In this document: positions 1 through 5,266 of the stretch, one piece after another
Numbering within the stretch: position 1 is the first letter of the stretch
How the letters are laid out: every line of letters starts with the position of its first letter
Assembly: GCA_036278935.1 (NCBI GenBank)
Contig: DASUKA010000137.1
Coordinates: 1-10,382, forward strand
Direction: 5' to 3'
Source: DASSNR01 sp036278935
GTDB lineage: Bacteria; Gemmatimonadota; Gemmatimonadetes; Gemmatimonadales; Gemmatimonadaceae
Length of the DNA: 10,382 nt
Made by a program: the position numbers and the translations under genes
Notes under the pieces: model-generated
Told to the model about the DNA's origin: nothing
Databases searched by the model: none
What the model saw: only the letters and a program-made list of their open reading frames with translations

Positions 1-534
1 GAGTACGTTCTCCGTATCGCCCAGGTGCTCCGCCAGCCAGGCCGCCTGCTTGTACATCATCGTCGCCTCGCTCCATCTGGCGAGCGTCCGGAGGCACGCC
101 CCACGCGACATATACAGGCTGATGGAGAGCCGGGTCTGCCCGGAGTAGCTCGCGCGCTCGCCCACCGTCGAGTACACATCTGCTGCCAGCGCCCACCGCG
201 CCTCGTACTCCAGCGCTCGCGCGTACGCCATGAGCGGCGCCGCCAGCGAGATGGCCTCCGCGTCCGGCGCTTTGCGCATCCCGTCCAGCACCGCGAGAAT
301 CAGCGTCCGGAGCGGGTTCCCCTTCCGGATCATCGTGATCGTCCGGCGGACGGCCCGCACTCCCCACTCGTTCGTCGTGATGACCCGCGCGCCAAAATCG
401 GCCCAGTTGTCATACATCCGCAGCGTGAGGAGTCCCGCCTTCGCGGTACGCCACTCCTCACTCGATTCATCAGGCGCTCCGGCCAGTGCCTCAAAGAAGG
501 CGAAATGGCGCAGCCGGATCTGGGTATTGCTCAT
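1..534 (-). CDS. TPR-like helical repeat protein, N-terminal part (cut by window edge)
   Basis: The minus-strand frame is open from an ATG at 534 to base 1, giving 178 codons, and runs off the left edge. A Shine-Dalgarno GGGAGG (complement of 541-546) lies 6 nt before the ATG and fixes the start. The protein begins MSNTQIRLRHFAFF and has no signal peptide or membrane segment. From about residue 100 it is rich in Ala, Leu, Tyr and Arg in helix-turn-helix spacing (for example YEARWALAADVYSTVGERA, then RLSISLYMSRGACLRTLARW). This resembles tetratricopeptide-type repeats, which act as protein-binding scaffolds. A cytoplasmic scaffold or an accessory part of a larger regulator is plausible; the missing C-terminus would decide. 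It follows the deacetylase gene in the same direction, after a 211-bp gap holding a hairpin and a possible operator, so it probably has its own promoter. The coding call is firm; the TPR call is moderate. Confidence 0.72.
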   Translation of the reverse strand, partial: MSNTQIRLRHFAFFEALAGAPDESSEEWRTAKAGLLTLRMYDNWADFGARVITTNEWGVRAVRRTITMIRKGNPLRTLILAVLDGMRKAPDAEAISLAAPLMAYARALEYEARWALAADVYSTVGERASYSGQTRLSISLYMSRGACLRTLARWSEATMMYKQAAWLAEHLGDTENVL

Positions 535-615
535 CGGTAGCCTCCCTGGATGACACCATCCATGGCGTTGCCCTCAACATGCGGGACACCGGTGCAGAGA
601 TCAAGCACACTTTTC

Positions 616-643
616 GGACAAGAAATGGTCATTTTGAGACAAG
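616..643 (-). promoter_or_regulatory. candidate operator upstream of the TPR-like gene
   Basis: In an otherwise GC-rich gap this AT-rich patch holds two direct copies of GACAAG (617-622 and 638-643) spaced 21 bp apart, about two helical turns. Between them is the near-palindrome AAATGGTCATTT (623-634; 5-bp arms, 2-bp centre). The right part also contains GTC-N7-GAC (628-640). The symmetry and spacing suggest binding of a dimeric regulator about 80-110 bp upstream of the TPR-like gene. No convincing -35/-10 pair is visible, so the promoter class is unknown. Confidence 0.3.
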
Positions 644-653
644 CCTCGTGCAA

Positions 654-669
654 GCGGTGCGAGCACCGC
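654..669 (-). terminator. GC-rich hairpin after the deacetylase gene
   Basis: GCGGTGC and GCACCGC are perfect inverted repeats separated by GA. They fold as a 6-bp stem with a 4-nt loop, 77 bp past the deacetylase stop codon. There is no T-run, so this is a weak or factor-assisted terminator at best. Its place between the deacetylase gene and the candidate operator of the TPR-like gene supports a transcript boundary. Confidence 0.3.
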
Positions 670-745
670 GTGGATGAGGCGCGGCATGGAGACACAGCGA
701 AGATGGAGAACCCCTCGGTCCCGCTGCGCTCCGTGACGTCGTGCT

Positions 746-1849
746 TCACCGCCGGTACAGGGACGCGTGGACATGGTGCGCCACCACGTGCGGGCGCGCC
801 ACCACGGCCGGGTTGCCATCCGACACATACCGCTCGCCGCTCGCATCCAGCGCGTCGAGCGTGCGCTCCAGCGCGTCACCATACACCTCGATCCGGGGGA
901 GACGCAATGCGTCAAAGCGCGGATCGTACGGGCTGCGTGCCGCCCCACCCGATACCTCGAGGATCGCGTCGAACGCGTACTGCACCACCAGCCCGGTGTG
1001 CGGATTGCGCCACGATCCTGCCTGCGCGAGCGCACGGTCATGAGGCCACACGCCCAACGGCAGCGCGAAGGTGCGCACCCGATAGCCCGCGACGGCCGAA
1101 TCGATGGCCAGGACGCCGCGTGCAATCTGCTCTTCCACAACCGCATCCGGATACTTGGCAAGGTTCGCGTGCCAGAGCGTGTGATCGCACAACTCGAAAC
1201 CGTGCATGGCCAGGAAGCGCACCTTGCGCAGGCGCCACTGCGTCTGCTGTCCGTCGATGCCCTTGTCACCGAAGAACGCATGCCCCGCGGCTGCACCAGG
1301 CAGGAGGCAGAACACGGCGCGGTTATCCCAATCGGGGTGCTCGCGGTGGAAGGCGAGCCAGATGCCCACGGCGCTCGTGGAGTCGATCTCCGGCTGTCCG
1401 TCGCGGACGACATAGCGGAACTGGGATGGAGATGCGTCGTCGAACGTGATCACCACGGGAGAGAGCCCGGCCGGCAAATTCAGCCGGCGATCCACCAGCG
1501 CCGCGACGGTCACCGGTCGGTAGCCCCGGTCGTACAGCAGCTCGAGATCGCGGCGAAAATGCTCGTGCGCCACCGACCACCGTCTGTCGGAGTCGCCGAT
1601 GAGATGGAACTCGAAAATGGGGATGCGACCGAGCTCGTTCGGCACCCGCGCGGCCGCGGCCGTGTCGTTGCGGATCGGGGTGCGCACGACGTCACGTTCC
1701 CGGGGACTGGAGCTGTCGGGACGGAGCGCCACCATCCCGGCGGCCGCGGCAGCCGGTCGCCTGCGGGTCAGGAGCGCGGCTCGTCGGCAACCTGGCGCGG
1801 CTGCAGCAATGACGATACAGAGAGAGACGGCCGGACGGCGGTACTTCAC
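746..1849 (-). CDS. exported polysaccharide deacetylase (NodB/CE4-type)
   Basis: Members of this family are metal-dependent hydrolases that remove acetyl groups from N-acetylated sugars in polysaccharides or peptidoglycan. With the GTG start at 1849 the protein is 367 aa. It opens with a basic n-region and hydrophobic stretch (KYRRPAVSLCIVIAAAAPGC), either a Sec signal or, with Cys21, a weak lipobox; a low-complexity linker runs to about residue 70. The NodB-like domain then shows FEFHLIGD (His82), TFDD (135-138, catalytic Asp and metal Asp), HTLWH (223-227, metal His pair) and FALPLG (261-266, the third motif). The key residues are therefore present. No clear Shine-Dalgarno precedes GTG 1849 or the alternative TTG at 1858. 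GTG is preferred because it gives a compact signal peptide. The gene lies 149 bp behind DUF1501 on the same strand and may be the last gene of that transcript. The exact substrate is unknown. Confidence 0.85.
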   Translation of the reverse strand: MKYRRPAVSLCIVIAAAAPGCRRAALLTRRRPAAAAAGMVALRPDSSSPRERDVVRTPIRNDTAAAARVPNELGRIPIFEFHLIGDSDRRWSVAHEHFRRDLELLYDRGYRPVTVAALVDRRLNLPAGLSPVVITFDDASPSQFRYVVRDGQPEIDSTSAVGIWLAFHREHPDWDNRAVFCLLPGAAAGHAFFGDKGIDGQQTQWRLRKVRFLAMHGFELCDHTLWHANLAKYPDAVVEEQIARGVLAIDSAVAGYRVRTFALPLGVWPHDRALAQAGSWRNPHTGLVVQYAFDAILEVSGGAARSPYDPRFDALRLPRIEVYGDALERTLDALDASGERYVSDGNPAVVARPHVVAHHVHASLYRR

Positions 1850-1998
1850 AAGCTGCAAAGAGCGCGTGGGGATGCAGTCGAAAAATGGACGAGCTCCGAT
1901 GGCCCGGAGTTCATCGCGGTGCTATACAATAACGACGCTGCACGACCCGTGACCGTCACTCAGCCGGGTGCATCGCCTGCGCATCTCCGCCACGCGTG

Positions 1999-3339
1999 CT
2001 ACACGATGTTCAGCCACTGCTGGCGTGGCACGCCAAACCCCGGGAAGAGCGTCTCCACGCTGTCTGCTCCCAGGTGTCCGGTCACCACGTCGGCGAACAC
2101 CGCCCGGAAGTCGGTGGTGAGCGCCAGGTCCCGTCCCTGGTAGAGCTGCTCGGGCGCGAGACCAGGCCAGCGGCCGTGAACCCGGTGGCCCCGCACGGCT
2201 CCCCCGATCACAAAGAGGGCGCCGGCATGCCCGTGATCGGTGCCGCCATTACCGTTCTCCCTCGCCATGCGTCCGAACTCGGACATCGTGAGAATCACGA
2301 CGTCTTCCATCCGGTCGTCCAGATCGGTGACCAGCGCCGAGAGCGTGCGCGCGAAGTCGGAGAGACGGTTGGCGAGCTGGCCGCGCGCGCCACCCTGATT
2401 CACGTGCGTGTCCCAGCCGCCCACATCCGCGAAGGCGATCTCCAGCCCCACATCCGCCTTGATGAGCTGCGCGATCTGTTTGAGCCGCTGGCCGAAGGGT
2501 GAACGCGGATACGTCGCGCCGTGCTCGGGCTGGTAGCGTGCGGGATCCGCGGCCCGAAGCATCCTGACCGCGTCGAAGGTTTCACGCCCGGCGCCATGGA
2601 CGATGTCCGCGGTGCCGGTGCGGTAGAGCGCCTCCAGCCTCTGGACGTCCGAGCCCGTGGCGCGAATGGTGAAGTCGCTGAGCGATGACATCGCGATGGA
2701 TGGCGCGGGACCTTCGAGAATTCGCGGCGTCTCTGCTGAGAGCGCGACCGCGCGGAAGGGCGAGGATGCTCCAGCCGGCTGTGCTCCGTTCCCGTCATCA
2801 TGCTCCCTCCACCCACCGCTCGCGGGTGCAGCAGGGCGGCGCGCCCCCCTGGCGGCACACTCCGCGCAGGTCCCCCGCATGGCCAGGTATCTGTTGAGCC
2901 ACCCATCGGGGGTTGATTTCACATCGGGCGTTCCCGTCTCCATGTAGTCCTGCGCGTCGAAGTGGGAGCGCGTACTGCTCGGGCTCCCGACTGCATGAAC
3001 GGGGGCGAGGAGGCCGCGCTGCCAGAGCGGGTAGAGTGGCGCGAGGGACGGATGGAGGCCGAAGAAGCCATCGAGATCGATGGCAGCCTCGGCGTTGCCG
3101 GCGCTGGGACGCTGGATGGCGATACTGGGCCGAAGCCGGTAGTACTCCGACTCCCCGTGCGGGACGAGGACGTTGAGCGCATCGGCCGCTCCGCGCTGGA
3201 AGAGACAGATGAGGACTTTTCCCTTCGTACGTGCGCGGCCGAGTTTGGCGGCGAACACCGTGCGGCGGAGGAAGCTGGGGCTCAGTCCCATGGTGACGAG
3301 CGCCATGGCGCCCGATCGGAGAAAAACGCGTCGCTGCAT
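1999..3339 (-). CDS. DUF1501 family protein, Tat-exported
   Basis: This is a 446-aa member of the DUF1501 family, distantly related to sulfatases and phosphatases. Its members are normally exported, and their biochemical role is undefined. The ATG at 3339 is chosen because GGAGG (complement of 3350-3354) precedes it and because a twin-arginine signal starts at once (RRVFLRSG, residues 3-10, then a hydrophobic stretch to FA at 29-30). Family blocks follow in order: LICLFQRGAADALNVLVPHG (43-62), SHFDAQDYMETG (125-136), ADVGGWDTHVNQGG (304-317), SEFGRMARENGNGGTDHG (353-370) and GGAVRG (379-384). The Asp and His residues of GWDTH and GTDHG are the probable metal-binding ones. The ATG is 7 nt after the DUF1800 stop and its ribosome binding site overlaps that gene's end, so the two are translated from one message. 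Residues about 157-193 are a Cys/Gly/Ala-rich segment (starting TCAECAARG) placed where I would expect a short loop. Confidence 0.9.
   Translation of the reverse strand: MQRRVFLRSGAMALVTMGLSPSFLRRTVFAAKLGRARTKGKVLICLFQRGAADALNVLVPHGESEYYRLRPSIAIQRPSAGNAEAAIDLDGFFGLHPSLAPLYPLWQRGLLAPVHAVGSPSSTRSHFDAQDYMETGTPDVKSTPDGWLNRYLAMRGTCAECAARGARRPAAPASGGWREHDDGNGAQPAGASSPFRAVALSAETPRILEGPAPSIAMSSLSDFTIRATGSDVQRLEALYRTGTADIVHGAGRETFDAVRMLRAADPARYQPEHGATYPRSPFGQRLKQIAQLIKADVGLEIAFADVGGWDTHVNQGGARGQLANRLSDFARTLSALVTDLDDRMEDVVILTMSEFGRMARENGNGGTDHGHAGALFVIGGAVRGHRVHGRWPGLAPEQLYQGRDLALTTDFRAVFADVVTGHLGADSVETLFPGFGVPRQQWLNIV
2761..2871 (-). other. low-complexity insert inside the DUF1501 domain
   Basis: This stretch encodes residues 157-193, a Gly/Ala/Ser/Arg-rich segment. 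It contains a CxxC (Cys158, Cys161) and sits between the block ending GWLNRYL and the block FRAVALSAETPRILEG, which I expect to be nearly adjacent in the family (from memory). It is in frame and shows no clear tandem period. It may be a surface loop that grew by slippage, like the better-defined repeats in DUF1800 next door. Confidence 0.4.
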
Positions 3340-3346
3340 GGTACAC

Positions 3347-5218
3347 TTACCTCCGCTGAAATTCGGGGGCTCCAAGGGCGAGCCCAACGAGGAGGGAAAG
3401 GGAGTTGTGGGTTGTGGGCTGTGAGTTGTGAGTTGAGAGTTGTGGGACTACTCGCGGGGGAGAGGATGTTGCGCCGCCGAGCCGTTCCTGACCCGCTGAC
3501 CCGCTGACCGACTGACTCACTGCCCCGCCGCTCTCCTTTTTTCTCTCTCCTCTCTCCTCTCGTCCCCCGCCTTCCGCCTCCCGCGCCAGCGGGTTCACTC
3601 CCGACTCGAGAATGGCGCGTGTTTCGGGAGAGGCTTCCCCGCCAAGGAACTCGTCGACCACAGCATCCACCTGCTTGTCGCGCGAGGCGCTCGTGAGACT
3701 CGCGTCATTCTCCCAGCGTGCCAGTGAGACGCCCGGAAGCCGCCCCCTCGCGAGCGCCATTCCGAAGTTGATGCGATTCAGGATGGCGCCGGTATTGATC
3801 CACGCCTCCCCCGTTTCCGGATAGCCGTTCGGGTCGCGATGCAGGAAGAGCGGCTCCCCCAGCCGGGCGACCACCTGCGCGGTGCGCGGCGTGCTGTCCG
3901 CGCTTGCCCCCACGGCGCGGAGGGCGCTTGCCACGAGCTCGAAGGGGTTCTTCACCTTGGCGCGATACGCCGCGCGCGAGAAGAATTCCGGCGAGGTGAA
4001 GATGGTGCGGAGCACCTCACGGATGTCGCCGTCGGTGCGGACGAATGTGCTGTCGGCGCGCGCCACCAGCGATGGCGGGGGCGAATCGCTCACGAAGCGT
4101 CGCACCAGCTCGGTGGAGATGAAGTGCGCGGTCGCGGGGCTCTCGGCCAGAATGTCGAGTACCTCTTCTCCATCCTGTATGCCACGTCCGGCGGGGAGTG
4201 TGTGGCCGAGCACGACCTTGGTGCCCGCGTCGTGCCATGCCGGCCGGAAGACGAAGCCACCGCCGCGCCGTGGCCCGGCGATCGTCCAGCCGGTGAGGGC
4301 GCGCGCCACGTTGATCACGTCCTGCTGCGTATATCCGCCGTTCACGCTGATGGTATGCAGCTCCATCAGCTCGCGTCCGTAATTCTCGTTGATACCAGCC
4401 TTGCGCCTCTCGCCTTTCTCCTTTCTCCTTTCTCCTCTCGTGTTTCGCCTTTCGCCTCTCACGCCATTCCGCCTCCCTCCCAGCACCGGTCGTCCGCTGT
4501 CGGCGGTGCTCTCCCAGTTATCGAGGTAGAAGAGCATGGCGGGGCTTCGGGCCACGGCTTCCAGCAGATCGCGGAAGTGGCCGAGCGCGTGGGGGCGGAT
4601 CACATCGCGATCGTAGGCAGCGAGGTAGTAGCGCTCCGGGCCCTTGCCGGCAAAGACGTTGAAGTGGTTCTCCCAGAAGTCCACCATCACTTCCTGGAGC
4701 TGGCGATTGCTCATGACCGCACGCGCCGTCTTGGCTGCCTGCATCTCGGCGATGAGTCGACGCGCTTGCTTCCGTGCACGGCGGAGCGACGCCGAATCGA
4801 TCGGTGCCGTTGGAGCGCCCGCCTGCATGCTGGCGCTGTCCGCCTGGGCGCCTCGACGGCGCGTTCGCGTTCGCAGCAGACGTGGCGGCGGAAAGGCGCG
4901 CATGAGCTCGGGTGGGCTCATGGCGAGGGTGGGGAAGTGTGCCGCGATGAACTGGTCGGTGGCGCCGTCGTCGATGGTCTGCGGCTCGAGCTGCCTGGCG
5001 ATCCATGCATCCACGCCCATCGCCCGCACTCGGGCATAGTCTCCCGGGCGAGGGCCGAAGGCGAGCCGGTTGAGCGCCTGCCGCACCTGCTGGTCGGCGG
5101 TCTGCTCGCGCGCGGCCTGGCTTGGGACGCGCGACGGTGCGATGGCGGGCGCGGCGGGCTCGGCATACGCCAGCAGAGCCGCGGCGGCTACGCACAGAGT
5201 CGTGGTGATGCGCTGCAT
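3347..5218 (-). CDS. DUF1800 family protein, secreted, with two repeat-encoded inserts
   Basis: DUF1800 proteins are exported, are commonly encoded next to DUF1501, and lack an assigned reaction. This one is 623 aa. The ATG at 5218 lacks a clear Shine-Dalgarno but is followed by a Sec-type signal (TTTLCVAAAALLAYAEPAAPA). Family blocks: LNRLAFGPRPGDYARVRAMG (49-68), FWENHFNVF (181-189), NENYGRELMELHTISVNGGY (277-296), ARALTGWTI and, at the very end, LLVGLALGAPEFQRR (609-623). Two stretches interrupt the domain. Residues about 247-272 are Arg/Lys/Glu-rich (RGERRKEKGERRK). Residues about 545-606 comprise a basic piece, a Ser/Gly piece (VSQSVSGSAGQ) and a Thr/His/Asn/Ser piece (STHNSQPTTHNS). Both are encoded by short tandem DNA arrays with 7- or 8-bp units, listed separately. 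Family motifs resume correctly after each insert, so the gene looks intact rather than frameshifted. It heads the transcript that continues into DUF1501. Function is unknown; the family call is secure. Confidence 0.9.
   Translation of the reverse strand: MQRITTTLCVAAAALLAYAEPAAPAIAPSRVPSQAAREQTADQQVRQALNRLAFGPRPGDYARVRAMGVDAWIARQLEPQTIDDGATDQFIAAHFPTLAMSPPELMRAFPPPRLLRTRTRRRGAQADSASMQAGAPTAPIDSASLRRARKQARRLIAEMQAAKTARAVMSNRQLQEVMVDFWENHFNVFAGKGPERYYLAAYDRDVIRPHALGHFRDLLEAVARSPAMLFYLDNWESTADSGRPVLGGRRNGVRGERRNTRGERRKEKGERRKAGINENYGRELMELHTISVNGGYTQQDVINVARALTGWTIAGPRRGGGFVFRPAWHDAGTKVVLGHTLPAGRGIQDGEEVLDILAESPATAHFISTELVRRFVSDSPPPSLVARADSTFVRTDGDIREVLRTIFTSPEFFSRAAYRAKVKNPFELVASALRAVGASADSTPRTAQVVARLGEPLFLHRDPNGYPETGEAWINTGAILNRINFGMALARGRLPGVSLARWENDASLTSASRDKQVDAVVDEFLGGEASPETRAILESGVNPLAREAEGGGREERGERKKESGGAVSQSVSGSAGQERLGGATSSPPRVVPQLSTHNSQPTTHNSLSLLVGLALGAPEFQRR
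3402..3446 (-). repeat. heptamer array A (GRGTTGT units on the plus strand), in DUF1800
   Basis: Six consecutive 7-bp units are in register: GAGTTGT (3402), GGGTTGT (3409), GGGCTGT (3416), GAGTTGT (3423), GAGTTGA (3430) and GAGTTGT (3437), then GGG. In the coding direction it reads as ACTCACA-type units and gives the peptide STHNSQPTTHNS. The coding strand has no TAA, TAG or TGA in any frame within the array, while the other strand is full of TGA, so this orientation is the one compatible with translation. Confidence 0.9.
3488..3527 (-). repeat. octamer array B (CTGACCCG units), in DUF1800
   Basis: Five consecutive 8-bp units are in register: CTGACCCG (3488), CTGACCCG (3496), CTGACCGA (3504), CTGACTCA (3512) and CTGCCCCG (3520). 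They encode the Ser/Gly/Val piece VSQSVSGSAGQ of DUF1800. The period differs from the neighbouring arrays (8 rather than 7), which shows a separate origin or expansion. Confidence 0.85.
3531..3586 (-). repeat. heptamer array C (CTCTCCT units, pyrimidine tract), in DUF1800
   Basis: Eight 7-bp units are in register: CTCTCCT, TTTTTCT, CTCTCCT, CTCTCCT, CTCGTCC, CCCGCCT, TCCGCCT and CCCGCGC, with the copies decaying to one side. The plus strand is almost all pyrimidine (two G plus one near the end). The coding strand is a purine tract giving GREERGERKK. It lies 3 bp from array B, so A, B and C form one composite block. Confidence 0.85.
4404..4480 (-). repeat. heptamer array D (CKCCTTT units), inside the DUF1800 domain
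   Basis: Eleven 7-bp steps are in register: CGCCTCT, CGCCTTT, CTCCTTT, CTCCTTT, CTCCTCT, CGTGTTT, CGCCTTT, CGCCTCT, then three degenerate units to 4480. In the coding direction this is a purine-rich AAAGGAG-type repeat encoding Arg/Lys/Glu-rich residues 247-272, just before the NENYGRELMELHT block. The unit is a near-rotation of array C, so the same kind of repeat has entered this gene twice. The copies carry several Shine-Dalgarno-like AGGAG words, which could slow ribosomes. Confidence 0.9.
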
Positions 5219-5266
5219 AGGTGCGTCCGGGTTGTGTCGGAAGAATAGACGTGGCGGGGAGCGGCG

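Noticed and set aside
25..540. Long plus-strand open frames over the first 540 bases
   Set aside because: They are Arg/His/Pro-rich antisense shadows of the minus-strand TPR-like gene, which has a good ribosome site and protein-like composition.
1846..1914. A 22-codon minus-strand frame whose TGA overlaps the deacetylase GTG start (GTGA)
   Set aside because: This is suggestive of a coupled leader peptide, but it has no Shine-Dalgarno and no regulatory peptide pattern, and such short frames arise easily by chance.
767..2143. A 458-codon plus-strand open frame across the deacetylase gene
   Set aside because: The opposite strand encodes a deacetylase with all family motifs. The plus-strand product is Arg/His-rich with no recognisable domain, as expected for the antisense of a GC-rich gene.
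3402..3586. CRISPR array or mobile element as an explanation for the repeats
   Set aside because: Units are 7-8 bp with no spacers, no terminal inverted repeats, no target duplication and no transposase or cas gene nearby.
3347..5218. DUF1800 as a frameshifted pseudogene because of the odd low-complexity stretches
   Set aside because: Conserved family blocks stay in one frame before, between and after both inserts, and the protein ends with the normal family C-terminus.
3839..5248. A 469-codon plus-strand open frame opposite DUF1800
   Set aside because: It covers a confirmed DUF1800 gene and has no domain; long antisense frames are common at this GC content.
5219..5266. A promoter pair for DUF1800 and the ABC gene in the 48-bp divergent gap
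   Set aside because: TATTCT-like and GAATAG-like boxes exist, but no -35 lies at an acceptable spacing on either strand, so I cannot place promoters here.
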